Origin: Candidatus Neomicrothrix sp. UBA2517
Lineage (GTDB): Bacteria; Actinomycetota; Acidimicrobiia; Acidimicrobiales; UBA8592
Length of the DNA stretch: 64,000 bases
Direction: 5' to 3'
Assembly: GCA_002341185.1 (NCBI GenBank)
Contig: DDNP01000002.1
Span: 83,539 to 147,538, forward strand
In this document: piece by piece, positions 25,442 to 34,672 of the stretch
Numbering within the stretch: position 1 is the first letter of the stretch
How the letters are laid out: each line of letters begins with the position of its first letter
Translations under genes and position numbers: made by a program
The notes under the pieces: model-generated
Databases searched by the model: none
What the model was told of the DNA's origin: nothing
What the model saw: only the letters and a program-made list of their open reading frames with translations

Positions 25442-26614
25442 TTACTCTCTCAATATTTGTGTGGTTGCGAATCTTCCTCTGATCATTATTGGCATCCCTC
25501 TTGCCATCAGTACCAAAATTCCAACTATTCCTACAGACATAGGAATCCATGACATTTGTACATTGGCTTCGTAATACAAGAAAATTGTTCCGATTGTGAA
25601 CATTATTTGGCCTGCTAAGGTCCAAAATCTAGGTACCACTGTCTGAATATCGATAGCAAAAGCCAGCATGGATAAAAGCAATAATGATAGAGCCCAAGAA
25701 CGGAATGGAAGAATAGTTAATCCATAGGCGCTTAGCGACACCGAGACAGCGCCGATCACTCCTGCAATACCTATTCCTATTGAGAAAAATTCAAATATTA
25801 ACAAGGCTAAGCCGGACACAAGAAGTAAATAAGTTATTGGTGGACTCGCAACAGTATGCAGTAGCTGGTCTATGAGATTGAGTCTATTAATTTTGGTTTT
25901 TGTTAGAGGTGACAATCGTGGACCATTATCTGTCTCAATGACTTCTGAAATAAAGCTATCGCGATTGACAAGAAAATCTCCAAGAGTCGGATTCGCACAC
26001 CTTGCTAGTTGCTCTTTTTCTGTTAATGATTTACCCAACTCATCAATTTCTACTCGTTCGCACTTAACAAGATTAGCTTCAATAGCCTCATCCCACTGCA
26101 GAGTATCGCCCTGCAAAAGGTTAATTTCTTTAATGTCAGATGTAATTTCCGAGATCGGGAAAACTAATTCTCCTGTTTTGCCAATTGTTGATCCTATCGA
26201 TACTCCAAGTGAGTCGGATAAAAGAACCAATTGAGCAACTTTTCCCTGAGCAGTTGAACCAGATGGGCCAACCCAAACTTCAATTGGGACAGACGAATCT
26301 GTAAATGCTTGTCCTAGTGCAACTAACCTTTGATTTGAAATGACTGCTTGTTTTGAATTTACTTGCAGAATTAAGGCATTAGCTCCACTCCTTTGAGCAT
26401 CTTTGATTGAGTCTTCAAGTGCTGAAGCAAGAACATCGTCAAGTAGGCCGCTAACTTCAAAAACTTCTACATAACCCGGATTAAGTGATTCTTCACTCTC
26501 TTGTCCTTGGAGTTGTTGCGCTGGAAACAGCAGATAACCCAAAACGAACGCTACCAATACGAAAACTTTTGATCGCGAAAACTTCAGGACCTTGACGGGG
26601 AGAGTAAATCTCAT
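25442..26614 (-). CDS. NfeD-family membrane protein with a degenerate protease domain
   Basis: A 390-residue protein with an N-terminal signal/anchor (about 17-38), a ClpP/SppA-like domain (about 45-190), and four to five membrane segments near 250-375 typical of the NfeD family. In active NfeD1b proteases the catalytic serine lies in a GAxAASAG context; here the equivalent segment reads GSTAQGKVAQLVLLSDSLG, without that serine, and no catalytic lysine is evident. The usual C-terminal OB-fold NfeD domain also seems short. It is likely a membrane-organising protein rather than a protease. It is followed by whiB and preceded by a STAS gene 9 bases upstream. Confidence 0.75.
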   Translation of the reverse strand: MRFTLPVKVLKFSRSKVFVLVAFVLGYLLFPAQQLQGQESEESLNPGYVEVFEVSGLLDDVLASALEDSIKDAQRSGANALILQVNSKQAVISNQRLVALGQAFTDSSVPIEVWVGPSGSTAQGKVAQLVLLSDSLGVSIGSTIGKTGELVFPISEITSDIKEINLLQGDTLQWDEAIEANLVKCERVEIDELGKSLTEKEQLARCANPTLGDFLVNRDSFISEVIETDNGPRLSPLTKTKINRLNLIDQLLHTVASPPITYLLLVSGLALLIFEFFSIGIGIAGVIGAVSVSLSAYGLTILPFRSWALSLLLLSMLAFAIDIQTVVPRFWTLAGQIMFTIGTIFLYYEANVQMSWIPMSVGIVGILVLMARGMPIMIRGRFATTQILRE

Positions 26615-26623
26615 ACCTTTATC

Positions 26624-26971
26624 TTATATGTCTTGGGATTCCCCTAAGACATCAAGAGCCTCGTTAACTGACTCTGTAACAGTTACGATTTGATCAAACC
26701 CAGTCGTTTTGAGAAGACCCAGCAGTGATTCTCTTCCACACGCAACAACAATCTTCCCATCATTTTCACCTGCTTTTCTGATACTTCCGATCAAAGCTCC
26801 TAGACCAGCAGAATCCATGAACGGGACCTCACTAAGGTCAATAAGTAATTTTGGTACTGTGGCTAATGAACTTAACGCATCTCTGAATTCATCGACGGTG
26901 TAAGCATCAATTTCACCGGAAGGTTTACATATTGAAAAATTTGTATCTCCATCAATATTGATTTCTAACAT
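26624..26971 (-). CDS. STAS-domain protein (anti-sigma antagonist type)
   Basis: A 115-residue single STAS domain with the phospho-acceptor loop FMDSAGLGALIGSI (about 49-62). No RsbW-type kinase is adjacent; the nearest is at 7.2 kb. It starts the unit that continues into the NfeD-like gene. It might answer to the same kinase as the first STAS protein or to one elsewhere in the genome. Confidence 0.88.
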   Translation of the reverse strand: MLEINIDGDTNFSICKPSGEIDAYTVDEFRDALSSLATVPKLLIDLSEVPFMDSAGLGALIGSIRKAGENDGKIVVACGRESLLGLLKTTGFDQIVTVTESVNEALDVLGESQDI

Positions 26972-27115
26972 AATGCTCTACTCCTAGGTGAAAACATTCT
27001 TAGTTTTAATATTACGGTGCAAATTTAGGTTTGCATAACCCAGTTATTGACATTATAACTACCAATCTTTGGAGTCTGAATAGAGTTGAGGGTATTTGGA
27101 CGATATTGTTTAGGT

Positions 27116-27478
27116 ATGAACAAAGTCTTACTCGCAACTGATTCTAATGAAACAGCAGAAGAAACTTTCGCCGCTTTATCAGGGTCAGAAACCACCGTCA
27201 GTCGAGTAACTCGTGGTGAAGATGTTCGTGAAGTTGTTGCTGAAATAGAGCCTGATCTCGTTATTTTAGATCTACAAATTGGAAATATGGGCGGGGTAGC
27301 CGCAAGTATCGACCTTCGGCACGAAATTACCGCTGGAAGAATCAAACCATTAAAGATCATATTGCTATTAGACCGAGAAGCTGATACTTGGATTGCAACT
27401 GAAGCAAAAGCAGATTGTGAACTTGTCAAGCCTCTCAATGCTCTACGTTTACGCAAATTAGCTAAATCTCTTTTTTAA
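27116..27478 (+). CDS. Stand-alone response-regulator receiver domain
   Basis: A 120-residue CheY-like domain. The likely phospho-acceptor is the aspartate in PDLVILDLQIGNMGG, and the conserved lysine appears in ELVKPLNALRL at the end. The first acidic pair is weak (LLATDSNET). The longest frame begins at a TTG at 27086; the ATG at 27116 gives the normal domain length. No output domain, kinase or phosphotransfer protein is adjacent. tRNA-Pro follows on the opposite strand. Confidence 0.8.
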   Translation: MNKVLLATDSNETAEETFAALSGSETTVSRVTRGEDVREVVAEIEPDLVILDLQIGNMGGVAASIDLRHEITAGRIKPLKIILLLDREADTWIATEAKADCELVKPLNALRLRKLAKSLF

Positions 27479-27489
27479 TTTCTATTGAG

Positions 27490-27563
27490 TCGGGTAGGCG
27501 GGATTTGAACCCACGACCTCCTCGTCCCGAACGAGGCGCGCTACCAACCTGCGCCACTACCCG
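27490..27563 (-). tRNA. tRNA-Pro (anticodon CGG)
   Basis: A 74-base cloverleaf on the minus strand: acceptor CGGGTAG/CTACCCG, anticodon loop TTCGGGA giving CGG, T loop TTCAAAT, and discriminator A. No CCA is encoded. It decodes CCG proline codons. Confidence 0.95.
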
Positions 27564-27688
27564 TATTTCATGCACGAGGGTAGCGTAAAGATGAGAGAAC
27601 GTTACATTTCCCTTTTGAAAATAGTTTTTTAATCAACACCCTTCAGTGCTTTAGAACATATTCTTTTCTTATCGAATGGAGAATGTGA

Positions 27689-27940
27689 ATGAAGATTTCA
27701 GAATTTCAAACTCATATAGAAAACGTTTATGGAGATAAGGACCGAAAGCGCGGGGTAGCCATGTCCGTTGCATGGCTTGCGGAAGAAGTAGGAGAACTTG
27801 CGCAAGCAATTAGAAAAGGAACTCACGATGAACGTGTGCATGAGTTCGGTGATGTAATCGCATGGGTATTTTCTTTGGCAAATCAAGTTGGAGTCGATAT
27901 TGATGTCGCCATAGAACGCTATATTACTGATCCTCCCTAA
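27689..27940 (+). CDS. MazG-like nucleotide pyrophosphohydrolase
   Basis: A small (83-residue) all-alpha NTP pyrophosphatase of the MazG/dUTPase superfamily, with metal ligands in the two acidic helices SVAWLAEEVGELAQAIR (about 26-42) and HEFGDVIAWVFSLA (about 50-63). It probably hydrolyses non-canonical or excess nucleoside triphosphates. A minimal single-domain version, as in many actinobacteria. It converges on asd with a 10-base gap. Confidence 0.88.
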   Translation: MKISEFQTHIENVYGDKDRKRGVAMSVAWLAEEVGELAQAIRKGTHDERVHEFGDVIAWVFSLANQVGVDIDVAIERYITDPP

Positions 27941-27950
27941 GGAAAAATTC

Positions 27951-28967
27951 TTAACCTATTAGCGCTTCAGCTATTTGAATAGTATTCAAAGCGGCGCCTT
28001 TGCGAAGATTATCACCAGAAAGAAATAGGTTAATCCCATTTTCAAGCACCGTATCTGGCCTAATTCGACCCACGTAAGTAGGGTCAACACCCGCTGATTT
28101 TAAGGGGGTAGGAATATCTTCTAGCACGACCGCAGGAATTTCACTCAGAATCTCTCTCACTCTGTCAGCAGTAATTTGATCTTCAAAACCAGCTGTTATC
28201 GCAAGTGAATGCCCTGTATACACCGGCACTCTGACACATGTCGCTGATACAGCTAAATCACTTATTTCGAGTATCTTTCTGCTTTCATCACGAAGTTTGC
28301 GTTCTTCATTTGTTTCTTCTAACTCATCTTCAATTAACGATCCACAAAAGGGAACAACATTAAACGCAATTGGTTCCGGGAAACTGTTCGTATCAGCAAA
28401 ATGAATAGCTTTCCCATTATGAGTTAGATAGATTGCGTCCCTTCCTGCTTCATTAACTTGATCGTTCAATTCTTGAACTCCAGATAATCCCGCCCCGGAA
28501 GTTGCTTGATAGGTTGAGACTACAAGTTTACGCAACCCAGCTTCAAGGTGTAATGGTTTTAAAACGGGCATTGCCACCATAGTTGTGCAGTTAGGATTTG
28601 CAATGATATTTTTTGGAATAGCTTCTAGAGCATGTGCATTCACTTCTGGAACCACCAAAGGGACTTCGGGATCCATTCTCCATGCAGAAGAATTATCAAT
28701 TACTACTGCCCCTGCAGCTGCAACGATTGGTGCTATTTCTTTTGATAATTGTCCTCCAGCAGAAAATAAAACTATGTCTAGATTTTCCCACTGTGCTGAA
28801 GCTGCATCCTCTACGACAATATTTTCTCCTTGGAAATCTATTTCTTTTCCTGCACTTCGTGACGATGCAAAAAACCGTATTGAATCGAATGGGAAGTTTC
28901 TTTCGCTGAGAATTTCTAGCATTACCGATCCGACTTGGCCTGTTGCTCCAACTATTCCGATATTCAT
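27951..28967 (-). CDS. asd: Aspartate-semialdehyde dehydrogenase
   Basis: Second enzyme of the aspartate pathway (lysine, threonine, methionine, diaminopimelate). The 338-residue protein has the dinucleotide motif GIVGATGQVG (4-13), catalytic Cys127 in NPNCTTM, the QATSGAG block and the catalytic histidine in VPVYTGHS. In most actinobacteria asd follows lysC directly. Here a SWIM/SNF2 gene pair separates them, although all four genes point the same way. Confidence 0.96.
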   Translation of the reverse strand: MNIGIVGATGQVGSVMLEILSERNFPFDSIRFFASSRSAGKEIDFQGENIVVEDAASAQWENLDIVLFSAGGQLSKEIAPIVAAAGAVVIDNSSAWRMDPEVPLVVPEVNAHALEAIPKNIIANPNCTTMVAMPVLKPLHLEAGLRKLVVSTYQATSGAGLSGVQELNDQVNEAGRDAIYLTHNGKAIHFADTNSFPEPIAFNVVPFCGSLIEDELEETNEERKLRDESRKILEISDLAVSATCVRVPVYTGHSLAITAGFEDQITADRVREILSEIPAVVLEDIPTPLKSAGVDPTYVGRIRPDTVLENGINLFLSGDNLRKGAALNTIQIAEALIG

Positions 28968-29026
28968 ACCTTGATGCTACATAGGAATGTGTCGTTGTTG
29001 GACTTTTTTTTACTGGAACAGAAATT

Positions 29027-29755
29027 TTAGTTCTTGCTAAGGAATTCTTTGATTGTTTCAATGGCGTCTTCAAAGACGTGATAAATGTTCTCATTATCAA
29101 TTGGAACTACTCGTGACTCAGACATTTTCTGGTTTACAGATGTATTTCTCATTTGTTTTTCACTGACCTCATGTCCTTTCGGGTACGAAAAGAAAGGTTC
29201 CATATCTGGACTTATTAGAGAGTCTTGGTGTTCTTCTTTTAGGCTTACAAATCTATCAGGCAGACTTTTCCGTAGCTGTTCGATCGTGCCTCTCCGTGTG
29301 TTGATTAATTCTTCTGTCTCATTTACTGCGGGTTCAGAAATTGCATTTATTTCGGGTTCCATCCCACGCCATTTAAGTATTACGTTTGGATCCTCCTCGC
29401 ACTCTTTTAATAATTGAAGGAGAGCTGCTATTTCATGCCGGCATGGAGTTGCCCATTCGGGACATACATGATGAATTTGGATATCAGCTAATTTAGGAAC
29501 TGCTTCATGTATCGCCCCGGACTGGACGGCTCGGCGAACGTTTTCCGATGGAATAGTAGTGTGGATCTCAACATCAAAGGCTCTTTCTCGCTTGTCATGA
29601 ACTTCAAATGAAATAGATCCTTGTTGCACAAAGAAATCTCTCACAGCTCCTTTTCGCTGAATTGCAACGCCAGGGCCAAGTGGATTTTTGAAGTTTGTAT
29701 ACGCAGCAATGAGTTGCATTATGCTCTCTCCGAGCTGAGATGATGGTTGAATCAT
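29027..29755 (-). CDS. SWIM zinc-finger protein paired with an SNF2 helicase
   Basis: A 242-residue protein with a SWIM-type finger, HVCPEWATPCRHEIAALL (about 95-112), near the middle. The canonical first cysteine of CxCx(n)CxH appears to be histidine here (HHVC). SWIM fingers bind DNA or proteins, and this family is nearly always next to a bacterial SNF2 ATPase. Its start overlaps the stop of the SNF2 gene by 4 bases (ATGA), indicating translational coupling. The C-terminal half is charged and lacks recognised motifs. Confidence 0.85.
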   Translation of the reverse strand: MIQPSSQLGESIMQLIAAYTNFKNPLGPGVAIQRKGAVRDFFVQQGSISFEVHDKRERAFDVEIHTTIPSENVRRAVQSGAIHEAVPKLADIQIHHVCPEWATPCRHEIAALLQLLKECEEDPNVILKWRGMEPEINAISEPAVNETEELINTRRGTIEQLRKSLPDRFVSLKEEHQDSLISPDMEPFFSYPKGHEVSEKQMRNTSVNQKMSESRVVPIDNENIYHVFEDAIETIKEFLSKN

Positions 29756-32649
29756 TCTTGGACCGCCGTTGATATATTGAGAGCGAAAATTTCTCGTAGT
29801 TGTTCAGTCCCCATATCTGTGAACCATTCATCTCCTGTTCCCACACTTTGTGCCGCTAATTCTTTTTTTTCTATTAGTAACTGATTGATTCTTTCTTCCA
29901 AAGTTCCTCTACAAACTAGTTTGTGGACAAAAACAGTTTTTTGTTGACCTATTCGCCATGCCCGATCTGTAGCTTGATCTTCAACAGCCGGATTCCACCA
30001 TCTATCAAAGTGAATGACTCTATTTGCAGACGTAAGATTCAAACCTGTGCCACCTGCTTTTAGTGAGATTAGAAGGGCGGGAGGTCCAGATTCATTTTGA
30101 AATTGATCAATCATCTTTTGGCGTTTATTTCTTGTCACTCCACCGTGTAAGAAATCGGGTTGTTCTCCTATGGTTTTAGCTAAGTGACCTGATAGCAGGT
30201 CACCCATGACGCGGTACTGAGTAAATACGAGCACTCTTTGGCCAGCTTCATTTATCTCTTCCAGCAACTCCTCAAGTCGTGAAACCTTTCCTGAGCGTTC
30301 GCCAAGATCACTGCCATCTGACAAGAAATGCGCTGGATGATTGCAAATTTGTTTAAGTTTTGTCAATGTTGCAAGAATCAAACCTCGCCTTTTCATTCCC
30401 TCTGCTGTATCTGCATCTTTTAAGAAATCATTTAGAACGGCCTGATAAAGTGCGGCTTGTTCGTGTGTAAGGTGTGACCAAACAACTTGCTCAATTTTGT
30501 CGGGTAGATCAGGGACTAGAGATTTATCATCCTTGGTTCTTCTTAATATGAACGGATCAGTTAATTTTCGCATTCCGTTCAAAGCGTTCTGGTCTTTTCT
30601 CTGTTCAATAGGAGTCGCAAACTTCTCTTTAAACCAACTTATTCCCCCTAACATTCCGGGGTTTATTGCATCTAATATTGACCAAAGCTCGGAAAGTCTA
30701 TTTTCTACTGGGGTACCTGTAAGCCCTATCTTCTGTTCTGCTACTAATTGACGTATCGCAATCGCAGCATTGGTTTGATGATTTTTTATGAACTGTGCTT
30801 CATCGCAAATGACAAGATCCCAATTTACCTCTGAAAGTGTTTCTATATCTCTAGTAATAGTGCCATACGTGCTTATCACAATGTCAATAGAGTCAAGGTG
30901 CTGTATCAATTCATCGCCAATAGGTCGTTTAGCTCCATGGAGAATAAGGATATTTAAATTTGGTGTGAAGTATTTGGCCTCTTGTTCCCAGTTATGAACG
31001 ACTGATAGTGGGCAAATAACTAGATTTGGTTTATTTAAATTTCTTAATTGAATGTGGGCTAATGCGGTTGGTGTTTTACCTAAACCCATATCGTCTGCAA
31101 GGCACCCACCGAGCCCTAAACGGCCCAGGAACTGTAACCAACTAAGTGCTCTTTTTTGATACGGTCTTAAAGCACCATTAAATTCAGGGGATTCGTTTTC
31201 CTCCGTTAAGTCGGCATCTGGCAAGCCTTCGATTAATTTCATCAGCCAATCATCTGCTGATTGTGTTGTCGGGGCGAAAAGAGCTGCTTCAAATTCCGTG
31301 TCATTTTCTTCTGCGCCTAGCTCAGCCGTAATTCGGAGAAGATCTGTTGGAGATACGAAAAAATCACTTTTTCTTCTCTTCTCTAATTCACGTAATGCAA
31401 CTTCGGCTTGTTGATTGTCTATGTGTACCCACTCCCCTTTTATTTGAACAAGGTTAGTTTTAGAGTTTGCTAATTGCAGTAATTCTTCTTCGGTAAGAGC
31501 TTCATCCCCAAGCGCTAACTCCCAGTCAACATCAATCATTGCTTTGCCAAGATTCGCTGAAATACCACCACTTTCGCTCGTATTAGCTCTTGCGGCTAGT
31601 TTAATCTTTTGCTTTATTAACCCTTTCGGAACAAGAACTGGGATCTGTAAGATATCGCAAATGTGTATTCCATCTAAGAGCAGTAGAGATAGATCATTAA
31701 TAGACAATGATGCCTCATCGTTGCATGCTTCTGCTCCGACGTGGTCTAGACCTGGAACGCTGGAACTTATTAGCTCAATCATGTCTTCCATGAAGTTACG
31801 TAAAGATTCAGAAGCTTCTTTGATCCTAAATTCCTCCAGAGTTCTTTGATCAACTAATAGTTCTTTCCAAGTAACAACATTGTCAGGAGATGAATTTTTG
31901 AACGCCTCAAAGATTATCCGCCATGATTGACCTTTGCTATCTGGTGATAGTCTCAATTGGCACGAAAGGTCCAATCCAGTTTCTGCATGCAATTTTCCGT
32001 ATCGTAAGCTTGAAGATAGGTCGAGGAGCGCGTTATCAAGATTGACCATATCTGTAGTGAAGTAGCCTGATATATCTCCAGATGTATCCGAGAGAGCTGA
32101 ACACGTATTTCTTAGAGCCTTTATATGAGTATTGCGTTTCTGAGATAAATATGGTTTCCAACTTGAGTATTGTAAAGAATGTCGACACACAGCATCAGCT
32201 AATTCATTCTGAAAAGCTCTGAGCTGTTCTTCGTTCTTGAATCCAACTACTTCTGGCATTGATTTAAACAACACCTCTCTTTGCTCTTTAAGCTGACTTT
32301 GATTCAATAAAGCCCATTTCGCCCTCCACCTAAGACCATCGTGCTCCAGCATCGGGAATATCGAATCACTAGCTATTGCTTCAACTATTTCTAATAGGAG
32401 TTGATGCATCCACTGTAACGAAGGAGTCCACCTCTGATTTGGATGTTTCTTCAATAGGAGATGGTAAATATCGGTTGGGTTTACCTCTAGCCCTGTAATT
32501 ACCTGTTGTCTGTGAATAGGAGTATCAATTGTGAATGTGTTCGTGGTGGATTCACGTGTAGCCCAACGATTACCGAGAAAAGTTCCCGCAAGACGACGAA
32601 GTTCTATTCCCTTCAAAAAGTCATTATTTTTCCATCCCCAGAAGAACAA
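29752..32649 (-). CDS. SNF2/SWI2-family DNA translocase
   Basis: A 965-residue bacterial SNF2 ATPase. Motif I is DDMGLGKTPTALA (about 517-529), motif II DEAQ, motif III GLTGTPVENRL, motif V GGTGLNLTSANRVIHFD and motif VI DQATDRAWRIGQ, so the ATPase core is complete and lies in the second half. The N-terminal half is the helical region typical of bacterial members. The presumed start is TTG at 32649. The same frame stays open for 20 codons upstream, back to the TGA that ends lysC, but contains no ATG, GTG or TTG there, so the real N-terminus is uncertain. It is coupled to the SWIM gene downstream. Likely roles are remodelling of protein-DNA complexes or repair/transcription; not defined here. 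Confidence 0.93.
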   Translation of the reverse strand: MFFWGWKNNDFLKGIELRRLAGTFLGNRWATRESTTNTFTIDTPIHRQQVITGLEVNPTDIYHLLLKKHPNQRWTPSLQWMHQLLLEIVEAIASDSIFPMLEHDGLRWRAKWALLNQSQLKEQREVLFKSMPEVVGFKNEEQLRAFQNELADAVCRHSLQYSSWKPYLSQKRNTHIKALRNTCSALSDTSGDISGYFTTDMVNLDNALLDLSSSLRYGKLHAETGLDLSCQLRLSPDSKGQSWRIIFEAFKNSSPDNVVTWKELLVDQRTLEEFRIKEASESLRNFMEDMIELISSSVPGLDHVGAEACNDEASLSINDLSLLLLDGIHICDILQIPVLVPKGLIKQKIKLAARANTSESGGISANLGKAMIDVDWELALGDEALTEEELLQLANSKTNLVQIKGEWVHIDNQQAEVALRELEKRRKSDFFVSPTDLLRITAELGAEENDTEFEAALFAPTTQSADDWLMKLIEGLPDADLTEENESPEFNGALRPYQKRALSWLQFLGRLGLGGCLADDMGLGKTPTALAHIQLRNLNKPNLVICPLSVVHNWEQEAKYFTPNLNILILHGAKRPIGDELIQHLDSIDIVISTYGTITRDIETLSEVNWDLVICDEAQFIKNHQTNAAIAIRQLVAEQKIGLTGTPVENRLSELWSILDAINPGMLGGISWFKEKFATPIEQRKDQNALNGMRKLTDPFILRRTKDDKSLVPDLPDKIEQVVWSHLTHEQAALYQAVLNDFLKDADTAEGMKRRGLILATLTKLKQICNHPAHFLSDGSDLGERSGKVSRLEELLEEINEAGQRVLVFTQYRVMGDLLSGHLAKTIGEQPDFLHGGVTRNKRQKMIDQFQNESGPPALLISLKAGGTGLNLTSANRVIHFDRWWNPAVEDQATDRAWRIGQQKTVFVHKLVCRGTLEERINQLLIEKKELAAQSVGTGDEWFTDMGTEQLREIFALNISTAVQE

Positions 32650-32709
32650 TCCTTCGGGGGTGTTTGAAATGTGAAGAGTAGATGAGGATTTGTTCCAGTC
32701 GATTACAAC

Positions 32710-33927
32710 TCACCCTTTATGCAACTCAAACGCTTGATGCAGAACATTCGTAGCCTTTTCAATGTCAGCCTTACTAACAACACAAGATACCCGTATTGCA
32801 GACGTGGAAATCATTTGAATATTTATGCTTTCATTTGAAAGAGTTTCAAAGATAGTGGCTGCAACTCCAGGATTACTTGCCATTCCAGCTCCTACAACAG
32901 AAACACGGCCCACCGTGTCATCAGTACTGACTTCACCTGCTCCTATTTCTGCAGCTACAGTCATCATTATTTCCTTACCTATTTCCATTTGTTCAGTAGG
33001 TAGAGTGAACGAAATATCTGTAACTCCTTCTTCAGATGTGTTTTGGACAATCATGTCAACATTGACATCGCTATCAGCTAATGGCCTGAAGATAGCTGCA
33101 GCGATACCGGGATTATCTGGAACACCCGAGATGGTTACCTTAGATTGAGATGTATCAGGTACGACCGCTGAAATTATAGGTTTTTCCATTATATTTTCCT
33201 CCTTAGTGACCCAAGTTCCTGGCTCCCAGGTAAATGCTGAACGGACATGTAATTTCACTCCATATGATCGGGCGACTTCAACAGATCTCATAGCTGGTTT
33301 AGGGCAACCGACTGCTGTCATTTCAAGTAATTCGTCAAAACTAATAGATGGCATTTTTTTCGCTTGCTCACAAACTCTAGGATCTGTCGTAAAGACTCCG
33401 GACACATCAGTATACAGCTCACATGCATCAGCGTTAAGTGCATGAGCTAACGCAACAGCAGTTGTATCTGAGCCACCCCGTCCAAGAAATGTCACATTAT
33501 TATCGTCAGAAACGCCTTGAGATCCAGCAACAACAGCTACTCTTCCGGCATCAATAGCCTCCTGAACACGTTGAGGGTCAATTGTAAGTATTTTTGCGTT
33601 TTGGTGATTTGCGTCTGTCAAGAACCCCGCTTGACTTCCTGTGAATGAATCAGCGAGAACCCCCATGTCATGAAGAGCCATGCACATCAGCGCTATTGCT
33701 TTTCTTTCTCCAGTAGTGATGAGCATGTCCATCTCTCTTGCTGGTTGTATGCGTGAAACTTCCGAAGCAAGGCGAAGTAAATGATCAGTTTCTTTTCCCA
33801 TAGCGCTGACAACAAGCACAACAGAGTGTCCATGTTCTTGCGTTCTCTTTACATGATCTGCGACTTCCCTCATCCGATCAGCATCAGCCACGGAAGTGCC
33901 GCCAAATTTTTGGATGATTAAGCTCAC
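32710..33927 (-). CDS. lysC: Aspartate kinase
   Basis: First step of the aspartate pathway; phosphorylates aspartate and is usually feedback-inhibited through ACT domains. The kinase domain has IIQKFGGTSVADADRM at the N-terminus, LITTGERKAIALM and FLGRGGSDTTAVALAHAL. The C-terminal third has two ACT-like repeats (VTISGVPDNPGIAAAIF and VSVVGAGMASNPGVAATIF). I prefer the GTG at 33927 (M-SLIIQKFGG) over the TTG at 33948. Its TGA stop lies in the same frame as the downstream SNF2 gene. Confidence 0.95.
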   Translation of the reverse strand: MSLIIQKFGGTSVADADRMREVADHVKRTQEHGHSVVLVVSAMGKETDHLLRLASEVSRIQPAREMDMLITTGERKAIALMCMALHDMGVLADSFTGSQAGFLTDANHQNAKILTIDPQRVQEAIDAGRVAVVAGSQGVSDDNNVTFLGRGGSDTTAVALAHALNADACELYTDVSGVFTTDPRVCEQAKKMPSISFDELLEMTAVGCPKPAMRSVEVARSYGVKLHVRSAFTWEPGTWVTKEENIMEKPIISAVVPDTSQSKVTISGVPDNPGIAAAIFRPLADSDVNVDMIVQNTSEEGVTDISFTLPTEQMEIGKEIMMTVAAEIGAGEVSTDDTVGRVSVVGAGMASNPGVAATIFETLSNESINIQMISTSAIRVSCVVSKADIEKATNVLHQAFELHKG

Positions 33928-33975
33928 GAGATTAAACGGTACTCGCAATGTTGTGATTTGGCGTGCTATTTAGCA

Positions 33976-34428
33976 TTACAAATTTTGTTCTCGGAATCTT
34001 TTAATTCGAGCTACCCCAAATACGTAAGAAGGAGATCGTTTTGCTTTCCCTATTCTAAAACGCTCGCAATGTATAACTGACCATCCGGCCTCCCAAACGC
34101 TACCAGTAATGTCGTATCTAGCTGACCCGCTATATCGATCTGGGACTTGTGTACGTTCGCAAAAATAAAGTTGTGAATCAGTATTTACAGAGTATTTGAG
34201 TTCGTGAAGAAATTGAGAAAGATTACTCTCAGATGCAAGATTTCCAATTGACAGGATGGAATCATAAGTAGAATCATCCTTATCGTCTAGTCTCTCTGTT
34301 ATTTTAGAAACTGCTTGAGGCAATTCAATCGGTAGATTCTCGACAGGTAGAAGAAGTAGACAATTCCCATGGAGTTTGGAAATTGTGTTATTGACGGCTT
34401 CTTCGTACTTATGTATGCCTTGACTCAC
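33976..34428 (-). CDS. Small protein, possibly a methyltransferase-like remnant
   Basis: A 150-residue protein of uncertain identity. The middle segment (SIGNLASESNLSQFLHELKY then DSQLYFCERTQVP, about 61-95) resembles the strand-4/strand-5 region of class I SAM methyltransferases, and the C-terminus has a basic patch. The GxGxG SAM-binding loop is not visible, so it may be a degenerate or shortened relative. It sits between lysC and the carboxylase genes, on the same strand. Confidence 0.55.
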   Translation of the reverse strand: MSQGIHKYEEAVNNTISKLHGNCLLLLPVENLPIELPQAVSKITERLDDKDDSTYDSILSIGNLASESNLSQFLHELKYSVNTDSQLYFCERTQVPDRYSGSARYDITGSVWEAGWSVIHCERFRIGKAKRSPSYVFGVARIKRFREQNL

Positions 34429-34473
34429 GCTAGTACTTTAATGTGCAATTGATTATCAGGTTATTTGGAGCTT

Positions 34474-34668
34474 CTAATTTTTCCATGAACGATGCACTGA
34501 TCGAGGGTTTGATTTATCAGCCCACCAACGCCCACTAAATCGCCATTCATATGAAATAGATTGTTTCTCATCTTTCGGCCATAGTTGACTGAATGCTGTA
34601 AGAATCGCTTCTTTCTCGTCGTCGGTTGGTTCTGGCTTAATTCTTAAGTAGTTAGGTTCTTCAATCAT
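34474..34668 (-). CDS. Acyl-CoA carboxylase epsilon-like small subunit
   Basis: A 64-residue protein starting 4 bases after the carboxyltransferase gene ends. It has the pattern of actinobacterial epsilon subunits (AccE5/PccE): an N-terminal LRIKPEPTDDEKEAILTAF helix and a tryptophan-rich tail (WRFSGRWWADKSNPRSVHRSW). These subunits bind and activate the acyl-CoA carboxylase beta subunit. The assignment rests on size, motif shape and position. Confidence 0.7.
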   Translation of the reverse strand: MIEEPNYLRIKPEPTDDEKEAILTAFSQLWPKDEKQSISYEWRFSGRWWADKSNPRSVHRSWKN

Positions 34669-34672
34669 TGAT

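Noticed and set aside
32647..32712. Selenocysteine read-through of the lysC TGA into the SNF2 frame
   Set aside because: The cell has SelB, but lysC ends at its normal length and I see no convincing SECIS hairpin just after the TGA (only a 3-bp GGA/TCC stem).
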